64,000 nucleotides of DNA from NCBI GenBank assembly GCA_008921705.1, contig VFFE01007128.1, forward strand, positions 1,256,770-1,320,769. Reading direction: 5' to 3'. This document shows positions 1 to 15,200 of the stretch, one piece after another. Every line of letters starts with the position of its first letter. The first letter of the stretch is position 1. The notes below the pieces were generated by a model, which saw only the letters and a program-made list of their open reading frames with translations, was not told where the DNA came from and did no database searches. The DNA comes from Burhinus oedicnemus. Taxonomy: Eukaryota > Chordata > Aves > Charadriiformes > Burhinidae. Made by a program: the position numbers and the translations under genes.

Positions 1-181
1 TGTGTGCTTAAATAACATTGAAGTTCCTTTTCCTCAGTTAAATCATATTTCATTCTTAAGAGACTGATTCTGTGGAGTCCTATGTTCCTGCAGATTCTTC
101 TGCAGTGACGACAGCGATGCCCTCAGCACATTAGAAACATCTCTCAGCACCTAGCAGGAACAAGGCCTTTAACTTTCGAAG

Positions 182-232
<51 letters not shown>

Positions 233-3200
233 TTTTTATTTGACTTAAATAGAAGCTTAGAAGTTTAGAAAGGCTTTGGCTGATTCTGTGTAGGACTTGA
301 GGATAAGTGTCTATATGAAATCAGAAGGAAAACAGAAGAGAAATAAAGTCCTGGAAACTGGAGATGCCTTGTTTCAAAATCCAATTATCTGCTGGGAAAC
401 AAGAAACAAGAGGAGAATAATTGAATGGGACAGTACAGAAAATCTATCTTTGTAGGGCATTGAGCAAGGTGTATTTCAGCTGCCTGGCTTTTATATGAGA
501 GTCATTATTTATCTGTTGGTATCTTGCTTCTGACATTATTGTTAAATTGGTACCACAGTCTGTTGTCCATCATCGACGTTAATGTGAAGATGTGGCATCT
601 CTTCCTTGGTCTTTTTTACTTGAAGATCTCAGCAAACCAAACCACCATAAGTTCTCTTGTAAAATAACTCAGCTCCCAGAAATTAAACATTTGCAAAATC
701 TGTTTAATCATTTAAAGTTTTTGTCTCAGAACAAGAGACCTCTGAAATGGAATTGCTTTTAAATGCCAATTTTATTTTGGACAGTCAGGTCCTGAGTAAA
801 AAGAGCAGCTCAGTGCTAGCCTGCCTTTGTAAAGGGTGTTTTGAGGAAGAAGGAGATACAGTGCAAGGGCCGCCGTAAGAAAGCAGTAGGGAAACGGTGA
901 AATCACCAAGTGGTCAGTGGCACTCGGTGCCCAGAGGGGCCGTACTAAATCATAGTCAAGCTTTGGTCTTGTTGTTACCTCTCCATAAGCTGAAGTGGGG
1001 TTTGTGCTGAAGGCAGCATACTGTTACTGGTTTGCTGGGTCTTTTCTCACCATCTTCCTGTGCAAGCTCTCAGGGGTTTGGAAAGATCTAACATAAACAT
1101 GACATTGACACTTGCGTTGAAGCATGTATTTAAATGTCACTGTGAAAACTATGAATAGCTTTTTTGTGTGTGTGTGTCTCATAATGTTTGTTAAAGAGTT
1201 ACCAGACACATTCACTATCACTATACACCATCAGCAGTATTTTAGTCTGTGTTAAATGGTATCAAAATGGGAGCAGCATGGAATGGTGCAGTAAAACAGT
1301 CTCTTTGAAAGCTGAAAGGATAAGGAACAGCAGAATTTACAAGACCATTCTTTAATAAGATGGATTACAGGTTTTCCATGCCTGAGATACAGCACACAGA
1401 ATACATCAGTAGTGCAGCTGCCAGGGCTTTAGCAGCAGCACAGCCATGTTGTTGTGGTGCAGAGTATGGCTAATCAGCCTTGCTGATGGATTCGTATATG
1501 CTGAGATATCTCCACTGTGCTGATGGGCTGAGTACAAATGTATTGTCAGTGTTCTAGATGAGCATATTAGCTTGGATTTAGTCCAATAACTGCTGTTGGA
1601 GCCCCGAGTCTGGTAAGGCACAAGAGCAGGAGGGTCAGGAAAGTTTATTATGTGATGTGCAAAGTGGTACCAACCCATGAAGAGCACTAATAATGCTGCT
1701 GAGCTTGAGCTAATTAGTCTGTTCAACATCTGGAGCACTGGGTGGCAGTATGTGGTTAGACTATGATGTGGTGTTCCAGGCACCAGCTGCCCCAGCACAG
1801 TCTCACTGCCAGCACTTCTCTGCACCCTTGTGTGGGGACGTGGCTCCTTTGAGCTGTGCAGCTGTCTGCAGCACTGGGCAGGTGTAGGAGGCTTTTTAGG
1901 ATGGTGTACCAGCTCTGGCTCTCCATCTGTTAAGGATGTGAGAAGGTATTACAAGGTCAGGCCAGATGACCCTCTAACGTGGTGTCCTGCCTCCTAGAGC
2001 AGCTACTCCCAGCTGGTCCAACAGGCTTGGGAGGAGCAGAACAGGGTCTGTATTTGGTGATTCATCCCTGGGAAACTCTCTCAACTGAACCTGCAGAGAA
2101 GATGGAGAGTCTATACCTGCTGTAGAGTCCTAATGTGGATAGCTTGTTCCCAGAAAAAAACAGAATTTGAGGCCAGACCAGCTGCCATCTCTGTCCCAAG
2201 TCTCCTTAGGGAGCAAGGCAACTACAAGCTTCTCTTGTCTACCCCATTGCCCCAGCTCTGGGGATATTGTAGGTGCATGGGTATTTCTGAAATCAGTTAT
2301 CTTATGTTTTATAAAGTTTCCATCAAAATACACTGCACAAAACTATTTTATTATGGCAGATGCACAATAGCTGCTTGTTTATATAGATACTAAAATGCAA
2401 CATTTAAATGTGAAGCAAAACCATGCTGCATCGTATGGTTGGCAATGCTGACTTTTTGATAGCATAATACATAAAGCTATTGCTATGATCTCGTTGCTGA
2501 TGACTGGAAAATGTAGGGATGGGAATTGTCAACATTTTCAGCAAAATTATTGTTTTCATTGAGTTGTTGTGCATGTTCTGATCTGTGCTCCAGATGCATG
2601 TACAAATGTAAAGGAAGGTTAGGAAACATATGATACTGGCAGTGGTGTGGGGAGGGACTATAATCAGGTAGGTGTATTTGTTACCCATTACTTGGTATTT
2701 CAGTAAAAAAGAAAATGTACAGATGGAAAATAAATTTGCAACTGGTTAGTTGAGCAAAGTATTGGTAATAGATCTTCAGTATGAGAACAGATTTAGCACA
2801 AATCTTTGCATTACTAGTAATGTCATATTTTTGAAAATATATTGCTTCAAAGAAAGCACAGTGAGCCTTAAATAGATTCAATGACACACAAGTTTCCTAT
2901 CCCCTTATCTGTTTAGCTAAATGGATTTGACTGTAAAAAAATAGCTTTGCTTTGAAGAGTGCTTTAAAACAAAATCTAGTGAGCAGAATTTAGTTCATAT
3001 GAAGTATGCAGTTCTGAATACAAATCATCCATTTCTTAAACAGGAATTGACTTTTTTGGTATTTATCTTTGGTAAACTTATTAATACAGATTCTGGTGTG
3101 CTCAGGGTTTAAACCATGATATTAGGTATGCATTATAAAGGATGTAAAGAAATAGGCAAAGAGAAGGGTTAGAAAACTCAAACCTGTGTGTGTTTATCTA

Positions 3201-6200
3201 AATTTTGATGCAGGAAGTTTGTCTCTTTTCATGTTGATCTGATGGCGTGGAAAGCAAAGAATAACTTTAGTGACTGACCACACTGGGCACAGCCCAGCAC
3301 TCGGGCAAGCTGTTTGGGAGGTGTAGAATGAGGACCCCCGGGGGCTCTGAAACCTCAGAAAAGAAATGTTTTCTCTTTTGCAGCATAACCAGTCAGTATC
3401 ACGACAGCATCTGGGATTTCAGTTGTTTCTCTCTTCTCTCTTTTCTTTTTTTCTTTGTAAGTAAATGAAGCTGAAGAACAACGGAGGCAGATCCACAGCA
3501 TACTACGTAGGTCTTTTGTTCTAAAAATGTGAATTATCATTTGCTTACATAAACACAAATAATAAATATGCACTACATTTTAGTGTTTAATAAAATAATA
3601 TCCTGGTTTGGTGAACCCCCAGTGGCATGTCACCCCTGAGCAATGGAAACATTTATCTAAAAAACTCCTTGAGTGAGCAAGAGTCTGCAAAATATGGCAC
3701 TTAATCTTTACGCATAATCTCATCATCAAAGATAAAATGATTTCATGAAGGACAAAACGCCTTTTGGGGTTTGCTACTGTATTTACATTTCCATCTGGAA
3801 TATAAATTGTGCTGAAGAGTGTGTTTGCTCAGTTCTTTATGAAGCTGCCAATGCTGAGCTCCTATCAGGCCAAGCAGCAGTTGACTCATCTGACCCTGGA
3901 GGAAAAATTGCTCAAAGCTTAGTGTACTTTTAATGCTCAGTCAAGGATTACATCTGTGCCAGCAACAGCCTAGAGTCTTGGCTAGCTTATCGAAAGCGGA
4001 GATACTGGAAGGTTTCTTTTGGTATGTTTTCCTGTTAAAGGTGTTATAAAGATCCTTGGATCACATTGACAGAATGAACAAGACTGCCACAGAAAGGGAA
4101 AACACTGAAAGGAGGTATTTTTGCTTTTAAGTTGCATAAACGGTTCATGAGCTGTGTGCACGTATAATTTGATATTTGTATTGAAGGAACACTATATGTG
4201 ATTCAGGTGAAGAGCAAGGAAACTAGTTGGAATGAGATCAGAAATTATAAGGTTTAATAAACTGTAAAATATTATTTTGTAAAATGTTAGCACAAACTAA
4301 AGTATGACTGTTTATGTAGATATCTCCCATTACAAACACAGAAACAATCAGGGTTACTTTAACGGAGAGCGTAATTTTAATTTCTCTGCTTGCAATTAAG
4401 ATAAATCAGTCTAGTATGTATAATGGGGGAAAAGGACTCTCAAGGATGATTAGAAGATTAGGCCACATAGTAAAAATTATCATCATAATTTGACAACATG
4501 AATACATGTCTGCAATTCCACATAGCAACAAATGGACATTAGGAAGAGCAAATAAAAGAAATGTTGGATTTTTTAAAAAACATTCCTTAGTAAAGTCTGA
4601 GAGTCCTGGGCAGGGGAATAGGTACAGCCAGGAAAATGCTCTAGCTACAGTACCTACAAATGTTTAAGCTCAGGCTGAAAACGCGATTGGTGGGAATGGC
4701 ACACATTTTAATACTCACAGTGGAGAGAGCTTCATGTTTTCAAATTAGTAGCCTTAGCTTACAGATTTTAGAGTATATTTGGAAATATAAGGACAGTGTG
4801 GTCCTGGAACTTTTCCATGCATCCATTTTTGCATATGTTAAAAGGAAGGTAGTAGATTCCCTAATATATCAAAAATGCTCCGATACCCACCTTGATGTCC
4901 CACCCTGGTGCCATAGCATAGTGGCTAAAGCAGCCAGCTGAATTATTCAGTTCGAATAAATTCTCAAAGTAGTCTCTATTTCCAGATCTCTTATAAGGGA
5001 AATCCTGTTCTTCTGTGGATATATTTTCTGCTATTTGCTTGTATTTACAAATCTACCTTTGAACATGTTTGTCAATTCATATTTGGGTAATAGCAATTGT
5101 CGTACATTGCTTGATAGCCTCTTGCTGGGAGAATTCATGGAACTTCTAAGCAGCAGATTAATGAAAAGTGAAAAGGTGATAGTGAACAGTTAATTTCTAG
5201 TCTGAATGATATGGTGGCATTCCTACTAAAATGAATTTCCCCACACACATACTTAATATTCCTCTTGAAGAAATCGTATTTTAATGCAATAACTGCATAA
5301 AATGAGAAGCCAGGAGAAAAAACTGTGGTTCTCTCTTCATTCCATGATGCTAACTCTTCATGTCTCCAGTCATGGGATACTGCTGAACCACTTGGCAACA
5401 AATCCGTTTTTCAGAGAATCTTCTATTGCTGGTGTTTTTGAGCAGCTGTGTGTTGGCTGCAACGTATGTGTTTGTATACTGCTCTTTACAACCAACACAC
5501 AGTTTTGCTTGAGCAATGAGGCACTTGTCTGCTTTGTATTTTAACACTGCTGGCAGCCTACAAAATGTTTATTCTGTGTGTTCCTATGCATCTGCTTGGA
5601 GGGATATGTAATACCTTATAAGTGCTGATGTTACCTCATATAAACAGATTTCTTTTAGTCTTGTAGGTCTTGCAGTGATAACAAATACAAAGTGCTCTGC
5701 TTCACTTTTCATCATTTTTTTTCTTTAAATATTAGAGCAGAATAGATCTGCAATCCATTTAAATTGAATTTTACATTGCAGCTGATCACACTAACATTTT
5801 TGCCACTCTTGTGTATTTGCAACTGCATCAGTGACATTTCAGCCTGTTATGTCCAGTTAATTTTCCATTGCAAATACTTAAAATCTCTTAAAGACTGAAG
5901 GTTTGGTTGTATGTCTGTCAGAAGTCAGTGATGACACTGTTTTGCTTTGATTTATTTTTCTTTTTTAATTTGGAGAGATGGACTAGAGATTGCTTTGCTA
6001 TACCTTGTTAAGATGCAGAGTCTTTTATCAATGGTGGTAGCTTATAGTTTTTTAGCTTTAGTATGCACAAGGACTCTTTCTGCTCAATGAGAGAACTAAA
6101 ATTCAGCTGCTTTGGAGTATTTGAAAGCTGTTTTGGTATTTATGGTTCTGTTTTGTTTCTCCTAACAGTGTGTGAACCGATAAAAATGAACAGTTTAGTT

Positions 6201-9200
6201 TGTCAGTGACAGTTCCAGGACAAAGGTGTTGCATGTATGATGAATCTGTGGAGTTATTGTCACCTAATGAATTAAATGTACAGCATTCACAGAGAATTTC
6301 AAGCAGCACCAGCTCTAATTGCCTTGTTAATCTTACAAAATGATGTCCTTTTCTAACTTTTGTTTAGAGTCAGTCAGCATAAAAATATTCTTTCTGCTGA
6401 AATAACTTCATAGGCAAAGTTCAAGTGAGCAATTAGTGATTGCATCTGTTTTTGAGTTATTTTCCCAGCTTGTGGTAGTTCAGTTAATAACCTTTTAAAA
6501 TTCTGAAATATATCCCCAGGCAGCTGCAGGTCTGTTTCCCAAATCTATTGCAATGTTCGAAGTACTCGCCTCTCTGGGACCATCTGCTTCTCTTCTCCAA
6601 AGACACTGTAAAATCCTTGGCAACCCCTTGAATGAACCTCATGCTTCCTAACATGGAAGAGTGTAGAGTGAATACACAAACAGAAAAAATATGGGAAGAG
6701 TCTAATTCTGATGTTAAAGCTGGTTTGCATTTAATAACCATTGCAAGAATAAATTTTATGCCTGGAAGCACCTTAGTGAAGTGTTATGTAAGTTTATCAG
6801 CAGAGCACACAAAAATCCTTGCCAGGAATACCAGCAAAGTTGTTAAAATTGGCATGCCATTGTCAAGTATCTATCACTATCCTGTTTCTTTCACTCAACA
6901 GAGACATATAATAGCTAAACAGAGTTGAGTTTGCATGTTTCTTAAATTATTCTATGAACATATCTAGGGAATCATTCAAAACCTTTTCTTTCTTCTAGTA
7001 TCACTGTGCTAATAACTCTTGGATGTAAGTCCTCTTGTTGCATGCTATTTGCTTTAATGCTGAGGCTTTCCCTAGATGTTGGCTACCTGTTGGTATTGTC
7101 AATTATAGCTTTCTGGATTTATATAATTTTTGAAGTTATGAGTATGATAAATCAAAACCATATTTAAATATACTAACATAAACTTAAGAAACAGTGGAGA
7201 GAAAACCCAGTCCTGGTTAAAAGAAATTAGATAGCTATTAATGCCTTCAAAAAGCTGTGTTACTTTTGCAAACACACAAAACCCAAATGTTTGGAGTGTA
7301 AGGATTTTCACTGCACACTACGGTTTGAGTTCCAAATCAGGGACTTAACTGTGTAGTGTCTGTTTAACTGAAGTTTAAAGTACTCAAGTCACCCAGGTCT
7401 CTTCCTCTGTGTTCCAGAAAGCTGATGAGCAACTGTTTTCACTGAGATGGTCAGCTGTCCACAGAAGCTGTGTCTGTACAAATAGACTTACTATTTAGAA
7501 CCAGACATTTTCTGGTTCTAAAAATATGCTGATGTTTCAATTGGCATTTTTTATTTTTTATTTTTTTTCCCCTAGAGATTATCGAACTTTAGCTGTGCAC
7601 TCACTGAACTGTGTAAGTAGTATTTTTTCTGTCTCTGGGAAGTAACCCTTCCTGAATAACCGTTCCTGCACTGCATTTGCTATTCTTAGGAATCCAGTTA
7701 ACTTCAGATCCTTGAATCTTATAACTTTATGCTTTTGATTTGTTATTTCTTGTCTAAATCCACCATGAACACGTGGAAGAATAAAGAACACATTCCTGTT
7801 GTATTTGACCTATTATAAAGCCATACTGATGATTATTGCATGCCAGCATGTCCCCTTAACCTGTGCTGAGTCTGTGAAACACTAGGGTGGGGTGGGTATT
7901 TGCATCCTCAACATAAAACATTTGACTGAGATCCTAAGTGCTAGGCAACTGAGTTGCTGATAAGGCTGATATCCCTGGGCTCGCTAGCTATCATTCATGG
8001 CAGAAGCCACTGGTGCTAACACACTTAATGCAGGCTTTTGATCCAAACCGTTGCCTGAATGTACTTATCTCTGTTCATTGATTATCCAGGGAAATGAAGG
8101 AGACTAGGACCCTAGCTTAGCTCCAGATAGTGCAATGATTTCCCTTATGCAACTATGGCATAATATGATGGAAACACTCACGCTTCTGTCAGTGTTTTTT
8201 AACTCACAGATGTATTTGTAATCTCTGTAGACTAATTCAAGTTAGCGTGAAGCTAGCTGTTCCAGTAGTCTGAATCCTGACTCTGACAATATATCCTGAA
8301 CTGACAGGTCCTTTGTCACTGGCTGACTTGGTGACATGTTCCTCTTCAAATGTCGCTATCAGAAGCTGCCAAAGCAAGTTGTTTAGATCTGTGTTTGTAA
8401 ATCAAATCCTGTTGGTCATGTCGTCATATCCTTTTGTTACCACTAGTTTCTTGCAGGCATAGACCTATGCAAATGTGTATATATATGTGTGTATATGTAT
8501 AAAAACATGTAAGTATACAAACAGAGTTTTGCATTTTTTAACAAAGTATTCTTATGGCTGGTTTGCTCATGTAGCATCATCTAAGAACACATTCACAAGT
8601 CTATAATGACCACTTCTGTAACCAGAGGTCAGGTATGTGGTGGGGTGTCCTGGCTCAGGTCCCTACCTCCATATGTTTAGGCAGCGCTTCTCAAAGAAGC
8701 TCTGCTTTCCAGCCAGGACCGCAGGCAGATCCTTTGTATTGGAGTGTCTGTCTCAGATTGCAAACACCCTGTGGTGAGCCTTGCACAAGTGTGCTCTTGA
8801 TTGAATACGCATTCCACTGATGATATAACTTGGCTTTGAATTTGTGCAAACAGCCATTTGTACTTCCTATTCCTCCATGTTTCATTTCCTTGCTCACTCA
8901 GGTGTGAGATTGCTACATACCTCTCAGGGAGTCTGGTTTTTTTTAGTAACAGCCTTCCTTTCCTTATCATCAGCACTCTGGATCTAGGGCAACTCACCAG
9001 TAGTTCTTCCACTAGAAAACAGACTTTTGTAGACTTTGCTACATCTTACTGATAAAACAGTGACGTCAACAAATTAAGGAGCTGCTTCAAGCACAGTCTC
9101 AGTCAAGCATACCTCCGTGTAACTCATAGGAATACTTCCATCCTCACCTTTCATTCAGTGCAATCTTTTTTTTTCACTTTTGAAAAAGATATTGCCTTAT

Positions 9201-12200
9201 TAAAATTTTTAAACAATAATGTGTTTTAGGAGACGTACTGGATGAAAAAGGACTCCTTGGCACAAACCACATGTCTTAAAGATCTGACATCCTCCTCACT
9301 TCGTGCTTGCTCCCATGTTGGAAAACTTCCCCGAGTCTGTGGTTTGTGACCCTGGTGTTGAAAGTGGGACATGCCTCCTACCTCTCACTTCTTTTCTTGC
9401 AGTCCTTACTTCCTGATCACTTATCTAACAGGAGTGCAATTTTAGGAACAGAGATCAGTTGTACCAAACACAGCTGTGATGGTCACTCTCCCCTCACCAT
9501 TTACCTAATTCATTTGCTCTACGGAGTTGTTAGAAAATGTAAATGTACTCAAGGGAACACGTCTTCCTTCTTGGGGGCTTCTCTAAGTTGTCGCAAGATT
9601 TTTTTTAAATCCTATATCTTAGGAAGTGTTCACTGTACCTTCATCTTACCAGCCAGGCAGGTTTCACAGACTGGAGATGACAGCACTAGCATTTACCATA
9701 CTTTTTCCAGTCATCTCATTCTACTTGTTATTACTTTGGCAACACAGGGGAGAATTACATGAGAGTGTCCATCTTCCTTTGGGGGAGAAGAAACTGGTTA
9801 AAATAGCAACCCTAGCAGGTTGAGCTATCTGTGTTTTGAATCACATTCTTTGTTTAATAATGAAGAACCTGGATTATTGTAAAGGAGACTGGGCCCTTTT
9901 TTGCCCGCTCACCAGGTAAGAGAAAAACTAAGAACTATATACATCTTCATCCCTTGAACATTCTCGGTGAATTGATATCCTGTTTCAAGAGATAGGGGAG
10001 TTTTCCACTTTAGATTGCAAAGATGCAATTACGTTCATGAAAATGAATGCCCATATACAGGTGCAGGTCCTCTGAAATCAGCCTGTTCTGATGAAGGACA
10101 CATATTTCCATTACACAACAGGCAGCATGAGAGCCTTGGGAAGGAAATGTGATTTGGAACAAAGGATTTATTTTTTTCCTGGTCTCATTTCAGATCTGAC
10201 ATAACTCTGCCGCTTTCAAAAACAGGCTTACTCATTTCTTTGATTTATCTGCATTATTCAGTCTTTAGACCTTGTTTGTGGTTCCTTATGCAAAATTCAA
10301 CACAGTTGCTAAATTTGTGGCCTTTATGTTTGTATTTCATTTTCAATCAAATACTTTTTTTTTGCATCAGTCTTATAAAATATTCTCAAAGTACAGAATT
10401 AATATTTCATGAGTATATTTAACTACAGCTAACATTACTGATCAGAAAAGTCTTTTTTGATATGAACTGTGTAATCGTGGTCAGTGTGTTCTTTTTCCAA
10501 AACCTGTTGAATAGAAAATCCCCAAGGACTTCAACTCAGGCTTTTATGTGAACGTTTCTACGTGTATCTAACAATCAAGCCTCTTTTAGCCTGTAATTTC
10601 CTTTCTCTCATGGAAGATTAGAGTATATACACTTTCAGGGAGAAAGAGAAGGTTAGCTTAAGGAAAAAAATGAAACCAAATCGTTGCTGATTATATGTGA
10701 TATCTGCAACAAAACAACAAAACAAAAAAAAGGCATTAATTATCTTCCTTCATGTACTGTTAGACTTAAAATAGTGAGTATCATCTAGGTAATTTTGTAA
10801 TTTCAACAGAAAAAGAGCAATTGCTGATTTCTGCCAAACTGCATTTAGTTGAAAACTAGCATTTTTTCAGTCTTCTCCTATACTAGTCATATTCATTCAT
10901 GACTGATACAAGAATTAACTAAGACATATGTTAAAACTTGTATTAACTAGCTGTGCTATAGGTCACATTTTTCTACAGAAAATTCAATATTATTTGAAAA
11001 TTAGTGTGATTAGCTAGGCTATTTCGTTGCACAGTTATAAGAACAAAGTGATCTTTTTTTTGTCTCCAAAATCTAATGTAGATAACAGGGAGGATAAGGG
11101 ATGATGTTGAGTGGAAAGAAGGGGTGAGAAGGACAGATAAGGTAGAAAGGTAGCTGTTGATAAGCAAAACCAAACAGACCCTTACTTAGGTAAAAGTGAT
11201 CTGAAGTTTCGTGGTGGTAGAGAAATAGAATACAGTTCATGTGAACAAAGCAGTTGGAATTTAGAAAAGTATGTACTGAGTAGTGTAACAAGGGATGAAG
11301 GAAGTCAGGCCAAAAGTGACTTGGCCTCAAAAGGTGCAGTTGCCTCAATATTTATTAATATGTTTCAAGCTTATGGTATGCTTTTTCCTAATGATTACAA
11401 AAAATAATTTTACATTTGTCTGATGAATATTGAAAATCTTCCAGCTGTGGACATGTTTAAGGCTCAGCAGGGTTAGCTCTGGCTACCTGATGGTTGGAAA
11501 ATCTTATGGTGATGAAGTATTTTCAATTTAGTAGACTTCTGATGTCTGATAGGGCACATTTTTGACACAAATATTAATTGTTATTAGAGATGCTAATGAC
11601 TTTTCCATAATAACATGAAGGGCTGCTTCAGAATATGTCTTTTCACTGTGGTCCTTACAATAAGAAGCCCTCTGCCTCTTACTGCAAAAATCTTTCCATG
11701 AAGCAAATTAGCACTGGCTAGACAAGTGTATCCTGTAAGTACATACCTATTCCTACCTTGACTTCTGTTGACTTCAGAACATCAGCCTGAGCAGCAGTGT
11801 TAGAGCCTTGAAGAATGAAATTCTTTAATCTTTTAAGTTCAAATCTCATTCTTTCAACCAAAAATCTCTCCAATTTAAGCTGTGCTGGTATAGCTTTTGA
11901 TGAAAAGAATCTTAAGAAATGTGGATATCAAAAGGAAAATCAAACCAAAATATAACACAAAAATACAGTAACGATTGTTGATCCACATTTTCAAATCTTC
12001 TGCATTTTGCTGCTGTTAAAAATCCCAGCCAAAGGCAACACTTAAGACTTTCTGAAGAGCTTTTCCAACCAATAGTTCCCGAGTTTGCCTTTACTTAGCT
12101 AACAGGTGTCAGTAGCACCCAAAGATTCCTTGAGTGTAAAGAAAATGTCAACTTCAAAAAAAAAGAAAAAAAAAGCGCCTTTATCACAAAAGCCAAGCTC

Positions 12201-15200
12201 CCACTCAGAAGCAGATGGATAATTTCAATGAAAATACTAAAACAGGAATCAGTATCTCTGAGCTAGAATTTCTACACAAAACAAACAAACAAAAAATAGT
12301 TCCTCTCTTGGGGATTTTCCTATTAAAGACACTGGCAGTTTGTCTCCTATTGAATACATTATTCCTTGTGTTCCTGTGCCTGCCATTTAAAACCTTATTT
12401 ATTTTGTGTGCAATGAAGCTTGTGTCAGCACAGCCTATAGTGTATCGCACCATGACTGTGCATGAGTGGGAGCAGAGTCAAATCCACTGTTTCCTCATAT
12501 CAGTAAACAACCCAGGCTAATCTTGGTGACTCATTCGACAAGAGATATTACCAGCTAGTCTCAGTGATGGAAAGTTTTAATTATACTAAAATAGATTAAA
12601 TCAAGCTCTGGAGAAGCTCCTCTGATCCTAGAATAGCAGCTGAACTGCATGAAGGGCTTTGGTTGAATAGGTCTCTTCTCTGTCTTTAAAGCCACATCGA
12701 CCTGGTTGTGAACACCTCTTGCCTGATGGCAAACACTGTCTTTCCGTGAGTGTATGGTTTCATGTATTCACCATGGACTGTCTTAGCTCCACTAGTCTTG
12801 GGGTATTTGAAGCCTCTGGCTCATGTACTCATGAAGCAGATTCCAAGATTGCCCCGTAAGGATCTTCTTTAAGGTTTTATGTACCTTATTTGGCCCAGTT
12901 CATACATGCAGCTACTGAAAGAAGGATACTAGATTTATCTGAACTATGGGTCTGGCCAAGATGGAAGGAAAGGCTGCTGTGTGTCATATGACAGTTTTCG
13001 CTAAGGGAGGAAGCTGTTTGTCTTCTATATGTGTTCAAAATGTATTTTATAATGTGCTGTAGGTACTCAGGTGTATTTCTGAGGGCTTTCTCCCCACTGG
13101 CTATGGTGTGTGTTTTTCATATTAGAAAAGTTCTCCACAGAACAGAGACTCTGGAGCACTCTAAGCATGGATTAATGAGCAGCTATTAATTTTCTATAGA
13201 GGTTCTTCCTCTGGCATTATCCTTTCATTTGGTGGACTGTCCATGTAATTGATTATGGCCCCATTCTCCTTCATTTTGTGCAATCTTTCTAGAAAATCGG
13301 TTAGATAGGAGACATTATCCTTGGGAAATACTTGAAGATTTTATTTAGAACAGTCAAAAGTGTCAAAACAGCTAATTGAATGCTTTCATCTCCATGACTA
13401 ATGAAAGATTAAGTTACTGCAGAAATATGTCACAGGATTCTTCAAACTGTAACTAAAAATAACAATCTTGTTAAATTTAAAGATAGTTAAATGTTAGCAC
13501 AGGAAGTGTCTCACTGCAGAGAGCTTTGCAAATGCTTAAGGAGAGGACCACCACTGTACACTTTGTTGTTTTAAAACATACAGACTGCTTCTAGGCAAAT
13601 TCCTCAGAGCTGGGACCAGAGCCCGTTTGTCTGCAGGAGTCCCAGTGGGTTTCTTGTAGGAGCAAAGAATCAGTTAGGCATTAGGAGGTTTTATCCAAGA
13701 AAAACAATTCAGGGCATGTCAGCTGGTAGCAAGTGTTGTTTAAGAGGTAGTATGCTCTTCTGCTGCTCTATGTTTACTTGTCCCTAATACTTCTTTCCTC
13801 CTCCCAGGGTCTGCAGGATTCAATATAACCCAAATCAGAAAATGGATGTTGTAGGCATTTTTTAGAGGAATTGTGCACTAGTTACAGATCTATGGCTGCA
13901 GTGGCAGCTGTGTAAGCATAGAAAAAAAATCAGTATTACAAAGCAGCTCAATTCATTCATCCTATCTGGAAATCTGTCCCCTTACTGTTACTGGTAAATC
14001 TCATTACCTTACCTGAATCCGCTGCTCAGCTCTCCTCTCTCTTCACGTTCCTCTTTGTCTTCTTCATTTTGCCAACTCTCACTTTTCCTTTGTTCCCTTC
14101 CCTTTCTCTTGTCTGTGATGCCCAAAACTTGTAAACCATGTTTGCTTCTTTCTTAAAAATGTATCTCTACCATCTTTTTTCCTACAGAAGGGTCTCCTCA
14201 TAAAATACTGAAGAGCCTTAATTTTTGTATCGGGCTGAGCTCACATTCTTTGCCACTGAGTGAAAGAACCATGAAGGGTGTATCATTCTTGTTTGTATGG
14301 GAAAAACTGAAGTGGTTTGTAATATTGTTTGGCTAAATCCAAGTTTCATGAGAGTGAGTGGTTGTCTTTGGAGGCAGAAGATGGTTTAGAGTTCCACGGG
14401 GAGAATGGAGCTGGGGTAGATAGGGCTATGTGTACCCTCTCCATAATGACAGAAAACATGTAATTCATGCAAATGCTGTATAAATACAGTGGAAATTTTA
14501 AGCTTTTCAAAGAAATATGTCCATACATGTAAAACAAATAGAAAATCTATGGCATAAGCCTATCTTCTATGCTTAGCTGTTTCCTTAGTCTGTGATCCTA
14601 AGCCTATTCTGAATAGAACCAATTCCCATGGCAAGACGTAAGCTGTTTATTCACTGTTGCCATCATTTTAGCTGCCCCTTGGAAAGTTATGTTCTGATAA
14701 TCGAGACAGAGGTATAGATTTTAATTGCAATTCCAATGTTTTCAGTGGGTTTTTAATGTGAGATGAAAGCTTTGGTGACATGAAAGATACAAAAAAGGGC
14801 CAGAGGTGGAAATGATAAGGGAAACCGTCTTCTCTATTCCAAATCTACACAGCTTTTCATATCTTAGAAAAGGTAGAGATTCCTTATGGATTTTCTTTGT
14901 ATTTCCTTTGCACTTTTCTTCCTTAGGAAGCTAAAGAGTGAAAAGTTTGAAAACAATTTTCCAAGAGTACCTCTTTTAGCTACTGCTTCTTTGCAATAAG
15001 GGTACAACCTCAGTTTCTATTTCTCAGATATAATTTACTTAATTCTTCTTACTTTTCACCCAGGTGGCTTGTTCAGCTGTTGTGGGATGTATGACAAACA
15101 CTTTTAATTGTTTTCTCTTAACGAAGATGATTTTTTTTTTCCCAGAAGTCACTGCTAATTTTAGATCTGTGTTTGATTCCTTTTTATTTCTCATTCTGTG

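Noticed and set aside
185..250. Poly(A) tail of a processed retrocopy on the minus strand, with AATAAA at 235-240
   Set aside because: The T tract sits inside the second copy of a local duplicated unit, which indicates slippage. The signal is also unusually close to the tract, and CR1 machinery rarely makes poly(A) retrocopies in birds.
1406..1825. 139-codon open frame on the minus strand
   Set aside because: No recognisable family or conserved motif; treated as chance.
1860..2060. Possible CR1 fragment around GGCCAGATGACCCTC
   Set aside because: Only a single short word matches; neighbouring CR1 blocks are absent.
9307..9762. 151-codon open frame on the plus strand
   Set aside because: No recognisable domain, and composition follows the surrounding DNA. 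Length is within what a few chance openings in 64 kb could give.
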